From DAOTYH01 sp034435015 (lineage in GTDB: Bacteria > Chloroflexota > Anaerolineae > Aggregatilineales > UBA3940): a stretch of 23,741 nt of DNA. The position numbers and the translations under genes are program-made. The notes below the pieces were generated by a model. That model searched no databases, was not told the DNA's origin, and saw only the letters and a program-made list of their open reading frames with translations. The DNA is taken from positions 1 through 23,741 of the forward strand of contig DAOTYH010000112.1 of the NCBI GenBank assembly GCA_034435015.1, given 5' to 3'. Each line of letters begins with the position of its first letter. The stretch's first letter is position 1. Below are positions 15,255 to 23,546 of the stretch, in pieces.

Positions 15255-16326
15255 CTTCTCCCCTCTGCGCTGTCCTGAGCAGACAATATATCCTCGGATG
15301 CAGTCCACCCTGAAACACCCTTACTGTGTCCTTGAGTGACCAGAGCGCCGCATAGGTGCTGAGCAGGCTCTCGAACAAGGTCACCTCGTGAGTCAGCATC
15401 ACGGCTCTCGTGCCCGGCATGGCCACACGAGCCGCCTCAGTCAGCACAGACGGATAGAGGGAGACATTCTGTTCATGCGAGCCGACAAGCTGTCCCCACG
15501 GAAGGTCAGCGCACAAGACATCAAAAGAGCAGGATGGGAAGGGCAGTCGGGTTGCATCGGCCTGAAGGAGCTGAATGTCTCCTTCGTATCCGCTTGCCCC
15601 GATGTTCTGGCGGGCACATTCCAGCACGCTGGGATCAATGTCACATCCGACTGACAGGCCGGCTGGGCACCGAGCCAGCCGTTCGATCAACAGAGTCCCA
15701 GAGCCGCACATGAGGTTGAGAAAACGATCACGGCTCCTGGGCAGAGTCATCTCGATCATGGCGGAGGCTACCGTGGCATTGAGCGCTCCCTCCATATCGC
15801 ATACCCGCCACGCACGCGCTGATAGGGGGCGGGGGGAGAGCCTCACCAGGACCTCCCACCCTCCCGTCTTGGCGGTTGAAGGGCGTACCCGCAAAAACAG
15901 CTCGGCCTCTTCAGGTTCATAGATGAGGCCGGTCTGGCGGCTTATCTCCTCTTTGATGCGGGCAAAAACTGACGAGTCCTGCCCTGCCGCGCTGATCCGG
16001 AAAGTGCGGAACGTGCCGGCAGGGTGGAGGTTCTGGACCGCCCGGATTTGTTTGAGCAGTTTCTGGAAATGCTCATGGCCCAGCAGGCCGCGCGGACGCG
16101 GCACGGAATACCGCTGGATCAAATAAACAGCCGCCGTCTGACGCAGCTCAAGTAACTCCCGCATGTCCCCGCTGTAGCGGAAGCGGAGCGCATCCGGCTC
16201 GATCTGGGGATAGATGGCAACCCGTTGACCGAATCGCCGCCGTAACTCTCCGCAGGCGAAGGACGACAGGCCGTCCAGAACTTCGGCCTCACATTCAACC
16301 GGGTTGACGGGGCGGATATTTTTCAC
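15247..16326 (-). CDS. THUMP-domain class I RNA methyltransferase (Trm14/RlmL-like)
   Basis: A 359-residue SAM-dependent methyltransferase. The N-terminal part (about 1-165) resembles the ferredoxin-like plus THUMP module that binds RNA. The C-terminal Rossmann domain has motif I FLNLMCGSGTLLIE, acidic end GCDIDP, a motif III-like ADATRLPF, and catalytic motif IV DLPWG. DLPWG/DLPFG with THUMP is typical of tRNA or rRNA guanine-N2 methyltransferases (Trm14, Trm11, RlmL families), so m2G formation is likely; the target is unknown. The start is GTG with a distant AAGAGG. It begins 23 bp after the GT-C gene and overlaps the SDR start by 8 bp. Confidence 0.87.
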   Translation of the reverse strand: MKNIRPVNPVECEAEVLDGLSSFACGELRRRFGQRVAIYPQIEPDALRFRYSGDMRELLELRQTAAVYLIQRYSVPRPRGLLGHEHFQKLLKQIRAVQNLHPAGTFRTFRISAAGQDSSVFARIKEEISRQTGLIYEPEEAELFLRVRPSTAKTGGWEVLVRLSPRPLSARAWRVCDMEGALNATVASAMIEMTLPRSRDRFLNLMCGSGTLLIERLARCPAGLSVGCDIDPSVLECARQNIGASGYEGDIQLLQADATRLPFPSCSFDVLCADLPWGQLVGSHEQNVSLYPSVLTEAARVAMPGTRAVMLTHEVTLFESLLSTYAALWSLKDTVRVFQGGLHPRIYCLLRTAQRGEDE

Positions 16327-16349
16327 GATGCTTCACCGAAGCCTCTTGA

Positions 16350-17744
16350 CTACCCCAGGTTGGGCACTATGTAGCGGAATAAGGCCCACAACGCGAAGAA
16401 TGGCATCCAGGACAAGGCCGCAAGAGGGAGCCAATCCAAGACAGGCTGTAGCCTCTCACTGCGGAACAGGCGTCCTGCCAACAGCGCCCACCCCCATATT
16501 CCCAGGGCAATCAGCCCGCTCAGCGGGATGAGGGCCGGATAGAGGTACCGTCCTTGAAACTGTACAAATGTCAGGTTGTAATACACATATCCCAGCGCAG
16601 AGGCCGCCATGACCAGGCCGAGTATCACCATCCCCCCTTGCTGTTCCTGTGCAAGCGCCAATTGGTCCCTGAACGCCGCCGCAAGGATTGCCAGCCCACC
16701 AAAGACCCAGATCAGGAACAGACCGATCAGCAGGTAGTCGCGGGGCGGCATAGGTACGCCCATCCAGCCAAACTGTCCCCAGAAGCTGTGATAGGTGACA
16801 GTGAAAAACTCCCTCAAGTAGGATGCCAGCCCAAGGCTGGCAATGTGGTCAGCAGTGCGGAGCTGGCCCTCCACAACGGCCACATGCGCCCGCTGGGCAA
16901 ACAAATCGGGCCAGCCGTACAGGGTGATGTTGCGCACCCACCACCACCCGCCGATCAGAAGTGCCAGCCCCGCCGACCAGCCAATCTGCTCAGCCAGCCA
17001 GCGAAGCGAGTGTTTCTCATACCGCCAGCGCAACAGGATCGCCGCCGCTACGATCAAGACGGCTGGCAGGTAGATCGAGAGCTTGGTCAGGAAGGCAATG
17101 CCGGTAAGCCCGCCCAGCGCCGCCGCATGGGGACGGCTGGAGATGTCCAGAGGCACGCTCCCGCCTCCGTGCTTCTCTGAGAGCGGGTTGCCCAGATAGG
17201 TGATCGCAACCACCGTGATGATTCCCAGCACCAGCTCGGCCAGACTGTCATTGCCTACCCCTGCCATCATGGCAATATGCTGGGGTATGAAGGCTGTAAA
17301 TGCCGCCGCCGCCAGTGCCAGCGGCTTGCGGTAAGGGCATAGCCGCGCAATTGCAAAGTAAGCGGCCAGCACAACACCTGCCCCAAAGATGACTGACAGC
17401 ATCCGCAATGCGGTGAGGCTGCCGCCGCTGAACCGGTAGACCAGCGAGGCGGCTAAATAGTACAACGGCGGCTGATGATCCTCGTACTGGATGGCTGACA
17501 GGTCAGCTTCTTCTGGAAATTGTTCTTCTTTCAGCTCTTCCAAGTAGGCCGCATCCCAATCCCCGGATGCAATGATCGGGCAACAGCCCTCTTGAACGAT
17601 CTGGGCGGCGTAGTTGTAATGGGCCGGCTCATCCGGTGTCTGCCACGGCGGAGTATAGACGGCATACAGCCCGCCAAGCCCGACAAACAGAACCACGATC
17701 CCGGCCAGAAGACCATAGATCAGCTTGCTGTTACCGCTGGGCAT
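16350..17744 (-). CDS. Polytopic GT-C type glycosyltransferase-like membrane protein
   Basis: A 464-residue integral membrane protein with about 11-12 helices. After the first helix the outer loop has TPPWQTPDEPAHYNY, followed further on by EDHQPPLYYL. This pair of Asp/Glu and PPLYY motifs is characteristic of GT-C glycosyltransferases (GT39/PMT, ArnT and DUF2142 relatives), which use polyprenyl-phosphate sugars on the outer face. The acceptor is unknown. The ATG at 17744 lies 3 bp after the PAP2 stop, with GGAGG about 12 bases upstream. Adjacency to a PAP2 phosphatase is consistent with polyprenyl-phosphate sugar metabolism, but that link is inference. Confidence 0.82.
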   Translation of the reverse strand: MPSGNSKLIYGLLAGIVVLFVGLGGLYAVYTPPWQTPDEPAHYNYAAQIVQEGCCPIIASGDWDAAYLEELKEEQFPEEADLSAIQYEDHQPPLYYLAASLVYRFSGGSLTALRMLSVIFGAGVVLAAYFAIARLCPYRKPLALAAAAFTAFIPQHIAMMAGVGNDSLAELVLGIITVVAITYLGNPLSEKHGGGSVPLDISSRPHAAALGGLTGIAFLTKLSIYLPAVLIVAAAILLRWRYEKHSLRWLAEQIGWSAGLALLIGGWWWVRNITLYGWPDLFAQRAHVAVVEGQLRTADHIASLGLASYLREFFTVTYHSFWGQFGWMGVPMPPRDYLLIGLFLIWVFGGLAILAAAFRDQLALAQEQQGGMVILGLVMAASALGYVYYNLTFVQFQGRYLYPALIPLSGLIALGIWGWALLAGRLFRSERLQPVLDWLPLAALSWMPFFALWALFRYIVPNLG

Positions 17745-17747
17745 GGT

Positions 17748-18671
17748 CTACGCTGGCCTCCTGTCTGCAAGCCTTGTCTTCACGAACACCCACGGCGCAC
17801 CAAGAGCCGCCCACAGGCCGATCAACCCGTAACGGATCAAGCGGAAGAGGATGGCCGGTTCAAGCCCTTCAAACAGCGCTCCCAGGCCAAGACGCAATGC
17901 CAGCACCACGGCCAAGCCCAGCATCAGCCGGATGATCCGCTTCCACCATACCCCGTGGGCATCAAAGCGCACCAGACGTACTTCTAAGGCAAATCCTATA
18001 CCCAGCCCCAAGAAGGAAGCGGCAGGCGTCACTGCTCCAGCCAGCGCGTCCGGTGTGGAAGGGGGGATCAAGCCGGGATGAATGATCAGCAGGAGGGCTG
18101 TAGCGGCTACTACTATCCCGATCTGCCCCCACAATCGCTGTTCGGTGATCCATCCGCTGAGCTTTGGCTCCAGCCATGCATACAAGCCCAGGAGAGCCAG
18201 CCCGATCACCATACCGCCGATCACGTCCTGCGGGAAGTGTACACCAAGCACAATACGTGAAATGGCAGTCAACAGGACATACAGGATCACCAGAACAGTG
18301 ACCCACCGCCGTTTGGCCTCCAGTGCGACTGCGCCCCACAGCGTAGCCGCATTCTGGGCGTGGCCGCTGGGGATGCCGTAACTCGTCTCTGTGACGACAT
18401 TCCTGACCTGAGGGGAAACCTGAAAGGGGCGTGGCCGCCGCCACCATTCTTTCAGCCAGCCGTTGCTCCAGTTAGCCAGCATGAAGAAGATGCCCAGACG
18501 CCGCCCGAAGGCCTCGTCAATACACCAGTACACAAGCGGCAACACGAGCAGGAAGAATTCTTCCTGCCCTGCATAGTGGAAGAACAGCGAGATCGCCTCG
18601 ACTACAGGTGTACGCCACGATTGAAACCAGAGAACAACCTGTAGGCCCCACCCCGTTTCAACGAGTCCCAT
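17748..18671 (-). CDS. PAP2-family membrane phosphatase
   Basis: A 307-residue membrane protein with the three acid-phosphatase signature motifs: KEWWRRPRP (KX6RP, Lys74 to Pro82), PSGHA (101-105) and SRIVLGVHFPQD (Ser138, Arg139, His145, Asp149). His104 and His145 are the expected catalytic residues. The family dephosphorylates lipid phosphates such as phosphatidic acid or undecaprenyl diphosphate; which one is not shown. The C-terminal ~130 residues add four or so more helices beyond the core, longer than a minimal PAP2 protein. A good AGGAGG lies 8 bases before the ATG, within the 15-bp gap after the MFS gene. Confidence 0.92.
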   Translation of the reverse strand: MGLVETGWGLQVVLWFQSWRTPVVEAISLFFHYAGQEEFFLLVLPLVYWCIDEAFGRRLGIFFMLANWSNGWLKEWWRRPRPFQVSPQVRNVVTETSYGIPSGHAQNAATLWGAVALEAKRRWVTVLVILYVLLTAISRIVLGVHFPQDVIGGMVIGLALLGLYAWLEPKLSGWITEQRLWGQIGIVVAATALLLIIHPGLIPPSTPDALAGAVTPAASFLGLGIGFALEVRLVRFDAHGVWWKRIIRLMLGLAVVLALRLGLGALFEGLEPAILFRLIRYGLIGLWAALGAPWVFVKTRLADRRPA

Positions 18672-18686
18672 GTTGTTTTCCTCCTG

Positions 18687-19913
18687 CTATTTGTCGCCGG
18701 CCACGCTTTTGTAGGCTGGAGAGTCCGGCGGAGTCACTGAGATAGGCGTTTCTCTCCCCGCTGAAGAAGTATCCTGCCATTTTCGCACCACGAACCATAG
18801 CCCCAGCATGACGGGGATGGTCGCCAGACTTGCCACGTAGGGGAGATCATGGGTTGGCGTCATCTCATACAGGGTACCTGCCGCTTGAGAGGCTAGTGCC
18901 ATAGCCGCAGTGAATAAAGTCTCTATGAGAGAGAAGGCCATCCCCCGCTGTTGCGGGCCGACGACGCGTGCAATCCCCGCTGTTGCCAGCACACGGGCTG
19001 TGAAGATCGTCCCAAGGCAGAAGAAAGCAACAGAGAGTCCTCCCAATGAGGTCAGCCGCCAGATACCTAACAGCGCCGCCCACACGGTGATCATCAGCCC
19101 GACAAACCCCCAGCGCGGGCTGACGCGGCCCAGAAGCAGGTTGCCGGCTATTGTCCCCACTGCTGACATGGAGAACAGGAAACCTATCTGTGAGAACGAA
19201 AACAGACGTACATCTTGCAGGAAGTTCTGGGCAAGCGGGTAGCCCATATAGAGGGTGAAGGCGGCCAGCGCGTAATAGACGGCCAGTCCTACGAAAACCC
19301 GGTTGTTCAGCAGGCTCCCCGCACGTGATTCGGAGGCCATCTCACGGGGCTTGACGTTTTGGGTAGCCACGATGAGCAGGGTTGAGAGCGTATATATCCC
19401 AGCCGCTCCCCACAGGCAGGTGCGGATGCCAAAGTGATCAGCGATCAGGCCGCCCAGCGCGGGGGAAATAAGCAGTCCTGCCGGATAAGCCGCATACAGC
19501 GTCGAGAGCACCCGCTCGGAGGTCACCGAGGGGTTTTGCCGGGGCATACTCAGCAGGGCATACGAGCTGATCGCCGGCACAGCAAAAGCTGACAGAGCAT
19601 AGACCAGCAGGCCGGGGATCAGCATCTGCCATGTAGCTGCTGTCAGCATGACCAGAGGCCCTGCTAAGCCCAACAGCCATGAGAAGATCATCACGCGGTG
19701 CGGCCCGATCCGGTCACAGACATATCCCGCCGGCAGGAGCAGGGCCGCCCTCCCTGCCGCCTCAATTGCCAGCACCGTCCCGATCTGGCCGGGGGCAGCG
19801 CCCAACTCAGCTAAATACAACTGACGCAAGTTGTACCACAGGCCCTCGCCCAGCGCCCACACAAACAAAGAGAGCATGACAAGTCGGTTGTTGCGTCCTA
19901 GCTCATTAAACAT
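18687..19913 (-). CDS. Major facilitator superfamily transporter
   Basis: A 408-residue protein with about 12 membrane helices. The loop 2-3 signature is recognisable as GYVCDRIGPHRVM, matching GxxxDRxGxRxx, and the second-half equivalent is LLLGRVSPRWGFVGLM. It resembles multidrug or small-molecule MFS carriers; the substrate is unknown. The ATG at 19913 is chosen over an upstream in-frame Met (19994) that lies inside the hydrolase gene. It begins 7 bp after the hydrolase stop. The C-terminal ~30 residues are hydrophilic and rich in Ser, Thr and Pro. Confidence 0.88.
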   Translation of the reverse strand: MFNELGRNNRLVMLSLFVWALGEGLWYNLRQLYLAELGAAPGQIGTVLAIEAAGRAALLLPAGYVCDRIGPHRVMIFSWLLGLAGPLVMLTAATWQMLIPGLLVYALSAFAVPAISSYALLSMPRQNPSVTSERVLSTLYAAYPAGLLISPALGGLIADHFGIRTCLWGAAGIYTLSTLLIVATQNVKPREMASESRAGSLLNNRVFVGLAVYYALAAFTLYMGYPLAQNFLQDVRLFSFSQIGFLFSMSAVGTIAGNLLLGRVSPRWGFVGLMITVWAALLGIWRLTSLGGLSVAFFCLGTIFTARVLATAGIARVVGPQQRGMAFSLIETLFTAAMALASQAAGTLYEMTPTHDLPYVASLATIPVMLGLWFVVRKWQDTSSAGRETPISVTPPDSPAYKSVAGDK

Positions 19914-19920
19914 AGGTATC

Positions 19921-20718
19921 TCAGATATGTGCCTTGATAAAGTCTGCGGCGGCCTCGAACACGATTTCCCGTTCGACATCCTCAGTGACAACATGGCCGC
20001 TTTTTTCCAGTATTAGTTTCTGCTTATCCGGGCTGTTGATCGCGTTGTAGATAGCATCCAGATTTTCAAACGGGACCAGTTCATCTGCCTGCGAGTGGAT
20101 CAGCAGGGCTGGAGCCGTGAGATGAGGCAGGTCCTTGCGCAGAACCGCCAGCAGGGCTACCAGCTCACGGATGGCGCGAACTGGCCGTACAGGGTAGTTG
20201 GGGTGGCCAATTGGCTCCTCTCCTCTTGCCTGTTGCTCAGCCTTGATCAGCTCCTTGAAAGCTGTGTCCTGAGAGGATTCTTCCGTCTTGGGCATGGTCT
20301 TGACAAACAGGTTGATAAGGGGGAGGAAAGGCTCTCGCCAGTCTTTGAAATCATAAGGCGATGACATAGCCACTACGCCGTCCACCGGCTCACGGGAGGC
20401 CAGCATCAGGCTGAGTGACCCGCCCATTGACAGCCCCAGTGCAAAGACCTTCCGGCAACGCTCACGGAGCATCGCATAGCCGGCCAGGACAGAGATATAC
20501 CATTCACGCCATGTGGTATGGATCATGTCCTCGATGGTGGTAGTATGCCCCGCCAGACGCGGCCCATGCACGGTGTAGCCCTCCTGTTGATTCAGGTATT
20601 GGCCCAGCCAGCGCATTTCATAGGGCGTGCCGGTAAAGCCATGTACAACAAGGCATCCGATCTCGTTACCGGGGAAGTAGAAGGGAGCGGCACCTTTCAT
20701 GAGTTTGATCGTGTCCAT
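19921..20718 (-). CDS. Alpha/beta hydrolase (carboxylesterase/monoacylglycerol lipase-like)
   Basis: A 265-residue serine hydrolase of the Est30/thermostable carboxylesterase type. The oxyanion region is VVHGFTGTPYEM, the nucleophile elbow is GLSMGG (Ser97), and Asp212 in HSQADELVP and His242 in KSGHVVTED complete the triad. A cap insertion spans about 125-185. It probably acts on short acyl esters or monoacylglycerols in the cytoplasm. It is the first gene of the six-gene minus-strand operon and has its own promoter at 20786-20814. The ATG has a weak GGA upstream. Confidence 0.88.
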   Translation of the reverse strand: MDTIKLMKGAAPFYFPGNEIGCLVVHGFTGTPYEMRWLGQYLNQQEGYTVHGPRLAGHTTTIEDMIHTTWREWYISVLAGYAMLRERCRKVFALGLSMGGSLSLMLASREPVDGVVAMSSPYDFKDWREPFLPLINLFVKTMPKTEESSQDTAFKELIKAEQQARGEEPIGHPNYPVRPVRAIRELVALLAVLRKDLPHLTAPALLIHSQADELVPFENLDAIYNAINSPDKQKLILEKSGHVVTEDVEREIVFEAAADFIKAHI

Positions 20719-20777
20719 AGTGAGCGGTCCTTATGTAGCGAAGGAAGATAGTATCCAAGCGGGCTGAGTGCGCCCCT

Positions 20778-20800
20778 GCCTCGGCAGTGTACCACGAGGC
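20778..20800. promoter_or_regulatory. Inverted repeat over the minus-strand -10 (possible operator)
   Basis: GCCTCG (20778-20783) and CGAGGC (20795-20800) form a perfect inverted repeat with an 11-bp centre that contains the minus-strand -10 hexamer. A repressor bound here would block the hydrolase operon. This is positional inference only. Confidence 0.35.
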
Positions 20801-20814
20801 GCTGGGAAAGTCTA
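20786..20814 (-). promoter_or_regulatory. Promoter of the hydrolase-MFS-PAP2 operon
   Basis: On the minus strand TAGACT (20814-20809) and TACACT (20791-20786) are 17 bp apart, and TGG directly precedes the -10 (extended type). It lies about 68 bp before the hydrolase ATG and faces away from the esterase promoter. Confidence 0.6.
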
Positions 20815-20857
20815 TATGGCGTGACTCGCAGAGGCAGATAAGTGATCTGTCCTCGAC

Positions 20858-20886
20858 CTGACAGGCGCGGTATGGTGTGGTACACT
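20858..20886 (+). promoter_or_regulatory. Promoter of the esterase-CapA pair
   Basis: CTGACA (20858-20863) and TACACT (20881-20886) are separated by 17 bp with TGG before the -10. The core TGGTACACT is identical to that of the opposing promoter. The gene's ATG follows 37 bp later. Confidence 0.65.
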
Positions 20887-20923
20887 TCGGGCGCATGACA
20901 GGAAAACCAGGGTGGAGTCTTCG

Positions 20924-21751
20924 ATGCCTCGTGTAAGTGGAAGCCCGATCGAGCAGACTATCCAAAGCCGCGTGTTGCAGAAGCCAATGCGTCTATTCCT
21001 TTACCTGCCGCCTTACTATGGTGAGTTCAAGATGCGGTATCCGGTAGTCTATCTACTGCATCCATGGAATAGGAATGAGCGTTACTTCGAGGAGCGGCTG
21101 GGGTTGAAGGAAGTTGCAGACCGCTTAATCTATGCTGGGGTGTTGCCGCCTTTTGTGGCTGTCATGCCGCAAGGGGACAAGAGCTTCTTTATAAATGCCG
21201 CTAACCCTGGCGGAGACTTTAGTATGGTGGTTCAGTTTGACCCGAAGTTCTTTGAGGGGGCGCTGGAGGGTTTTGGTGATTACGGGGACTACATCCTCGA
21301 TGACGTGCTTCCAGCCATCGAGCGGCATTATGAGGTGCGTACTGACCGTGCCGGGCGGGTGATCGCCGGTATCTCTATGGGCGGCGCGGGGGCGGCTGTG
21401 CTGGCCTTCACTAACCCTGATCTGTTTGGCGGGGTAGGCATTCACAGCCCGGCATTATTTACATCGCAACGGCTGGGGCCGCCGTGGATTTTCGGCCTAG
21501 CGGATGAGGAAGCCTTCGCCCGCCGCGATCCCATCCATCTGGCACAGCATCTGGACCCCCGGAGTGAGCTACGCATTTATCTGGATTGCGGTCAGGAGGA
21601 CGAGCTGGCAGAGCCAGCCGCGCTTCTTCACCGTGTTCTAGAGGAGCGGGGCATCCAGCACACCTACATCAGCCGGCCAGGCGGCCACAACGGCGAATAT
21701 TGGCGGGCGCATTTCCCCGAATATCTTGGGTTCTATGCGGCGGGGTGGTAA
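20924..21751 (+). CDS. Putative esterase (PF00756-like alpha/beta hydrolase)
   Basis: A 275-residue esterase of the esterase D/Fes-like family. PVVYLLHPWN and VMPQGDKSFFIN mark the early core, GISMGG holds the nucleophile Ser151, an acidic residue in DCGQEDE (about 226) fits the charge relay, and His255 is in RPGGHNGEYWR. Related proteins hydrolyse S-formylglutathione, acyl esters or siderophores; the substrate is unknown. There is no signal peptide, so it should be cytoplasmic. The ATG at 20924 is preferred to GTG 20912 because GGTGGAG ends 6 bases before it. Its stop overlaps the next ATG by one base (TAATG). Confidence 0.87.
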   Translation: MPRVSGSPIEQTIQSRVLQKPMRLFLYLPPYYGEFKMRYPVVYLLHPWNRNERYFEERLGLKEVADRLIYAGVLPPFVAVMPQGDKSFFINAANPGGDFSMVVQFDPKFFEGALEGFGDYGDYILDDVLPAIERHYEVRTDRAGRVIAGISMGGAGAAVLAFTNPDLFGGVGIHSPALFTSQRLGPPWIFGLADEEAFARRDPIHLAQHLDPRSELRIYLDCGQEDELAEPAALLHRVLEERGIQHTYISRPGGHNGEYWRAHFPEYLGFYAAGW

Positions 21752-23457
21752 TGAGAGACTCTCGCTTCTCTTCGGCTTGGGGCGGCGTTGGGCGGATAAT
21801 TGGCATAACAGCGATCCTGCTTTTGTCTGCCTGTAGCGGCACGTCCAACCCTGCAATGCCGACGCCCCTTCCTTCTAACGATCTGCCCGTCATGGTGACT
21901 GAGCCATTCGTACCGACGCCCACCCCCTTGCCTGACGGCTTCTACATCCAGCCGGGTGTACCACAGTCCCTGGTTGAGCGCCTGCTTCCAATTTTGAGCG
22001 AGGCGGGGTTAGTGGAGACCTCCAGCCCAGAAACGGCTGTCATACGGGTTGTGCTTGACCCGGGGCCGGAGGCAGTCTTGAGGGCGCAATGGGTTTACGC
22101 AGTGGCCGCCCCATTCCCGACGATACCGGATGATATTTCATGGGCTGACCTGCAACGGTACTGGCAGGGTGACACAGCCGCGTTGGCCGCCTTGGGGAAT
22201 CCCCGGCTTGTCGTTGCACCGGATGTCGCCAGCCTGTTGATCGCAAAGCTAGGGAATGTGGCTGGTGAGACGCCCCTGATGATCGCTGAAACAGGGCAGT
22301 TAAGTGAGATGATCTGGGCCGCCCGGCCAGCAATCGGCATTCTGCCGTTTGACCAGCTTGAACCGCGCCTCAAAGTGTTAACGCTGGATGGCCAGTCTGT
22401 GCTGGATCGGGCCTTGCAGGTCGAGACCTATCCTTTGACGGTGCAGATTGGTCTTACCGCTCAGGGGGAAGGGGGAAGCCGGGTCGCGGCGATGATTGAG
22501 CAGAGCGGGGCGTGGCTCTCCACCAACCGTGAGACATCCCGTATGACTGTGGTGGTGCTGACCGGCACGACCGCGCTCGCACGTGCGACCGCCATGGAGA
22601 TGGAGATCAACGGGCTGGATTTCCCGGCTCGTAATATTCTGCCTTTTCTGGCGGACGCTGACATCCTGCACACCAGCAATGAGTCATCCTTCACGCCGGC
22701 CTGCCCTCCGCCGCAGTGGGAAGGTGAACCGAAGTTCTGTTCCCAGCCGAGGTACTTCAGCCTGCTCCAGACTATTGGGCTGGATGTGATCGAATTGACC
22801 GGCAACCACAATAACGACTGGGGCACGGATGCCGCGCTGTATTCGCTGGGCCTGTACGAGCAGAATGGGCTTGTGTATTATGGCGGCGGGCGCGATCTGG
22901 CCGATGCTGTCGCGCCGCGCATCCTGAGTGCCCCGGACGGAACACGGATCGCATTTGTGGGCTGTAACTCAGCCGGTCCGTACACAGCTTGGGCTACCGA
23001 ATACTCCGCTGGCGCGGCGCCCTGCGGCGACTGGTCGTCCATCCGCCAGACGATCACAGCGCTGAAGACCGGCGGGCTGGCCGATGTGGTCATCGCTACT
23101 TTACAGTATCAGGAGTTACCTCAGTACAACCCCAGCCAACAACAGATTGCAGACTTCGAGGCCCTTGTTGCGGCAGGCGCAGACATTGTAAGCGGCAGTC
23201 AGGCCCACCAGCCTCAGGGCTTTGGCCTGCCAGCCGGCGGATTTATTCACTACGGCGTGGGCAACTTGTTCTTCGACCAGATGGACTACATCGAGAACCG
23301 TCAGATGTTTGCCGATAAATACATTCTGTATGAGGGGCGGCTGCTCTCAGTCGTCCTGTTTACCGGCATGATGGAGGATTACAGCCAGCCGCGCCCTATG
23401 ACAGCCGAAGAACGTTCGGCTTTTTTGGGGTTGATCTTTCGGGCAAGCGGATGGTAG
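21751..23457 (+). CDS. Lipoprotein with PBP-like N-domain and CapA (PGA_cap) C-domain
   Basis: A 568-residue lipoprotein with signal peptide and lipobox LSAC (Cys28), then a Pro/Thr linker. Residues ~65-260 look like half of a periplasmic-binding-type domain (WADLQRYWQG, TYPLTVQIGL), which is inference. Residues ~262-560 match the CapA/PGA_cap metallophosphoesterase-like family: LTGTTALARAT, ADILHTSNESSF, ELTGNHNNDWG (348-358), SGSQAHQPQ (481-489) and HYGVGNLFFDQ. The first motif has Thr where CapA usually has GD. By homology it may serve poly-gamma-glutamate or envelope metabolism. An upstream in-frame start (21586) lies within the esterase gene and is rejected; the TAATG overlap implies coupling. 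A terminator-like hairpin lies inside its last 20 codons. Confidence 0.88.
   Translation: MRDSRFSSAWGGVGRIIGITAILLLSACSGTSNPAMPTPLPSNDLPVMVTEPFVPTPTPLPDGFYIQPGVPQSLVERLLPILSEAGLVETSSPETAVIRVVLDPGPEAVLRAQWVYAVAAPFPTIPDDISWADLQRYWQGDTAALAALGNPRLVVAPDVASLLIAKLGNVAGETPLMIAETGQLSEMIWAARPAIGILPFDQLEPRLKVLTLDGQSVLDRALQVETYPLTVQIGLTAQGEGGSRVAAMIEQSGAWLSTNRETSRMTVVVLTGTTALARATAMEMEINGLDFPARNILPFLADADILHTSNESSFTPACPPPQWEGEPKFCSQPRYFSLLQTIGLDVIELTGNHNNDWGTDAALYSLGLYEQNGLVYYGGGRDLADAVAPRILSAPDGTRIAFVGCNSAGPYTAWATEYSAGAAPCGDWSSIRQTITALKTGGLADVVIATLQYQELPQYNPSQQQIADFEALVAAGADIVSGSQAHQPQGFGLPAGGFIHYGVGNLFFDQMDYIENRQMFADKYILYEGRLLSVVLFTGMMEDYSQPRPMTAEERSAFLGLIFRASGW
23403..23426 (+). terminator. Terminator-like hairpin inside the capA-like 3' end
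   Basis: AGCCGAA (23403-23409) and TTCGGCT (23415-23421) form a perfect 7-bp stem with a 5-base loop, followed by a run of six T (23421-23426). It looks like an intrinsic terminator but lies 31 bp before the stop codon. Confidence 0.5.
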
Positions 23458-23546
23458 GCGCTCTCGTGGGTTGTTTTGGAACAGGTGCTATCGGCTATTG
23501 GGGACACAGGTCAGCGCTCTCTATACAGGGACAATTGTTAAAATAT

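Noticed and set aside
23458..23521. GCGCTCTC direct repeat (23458-23465 and 23514-23521) as a mobile-element target duplication
   Set aside because: An 8-bp match enclosing ~48 bp with no element features is compatible with chance.
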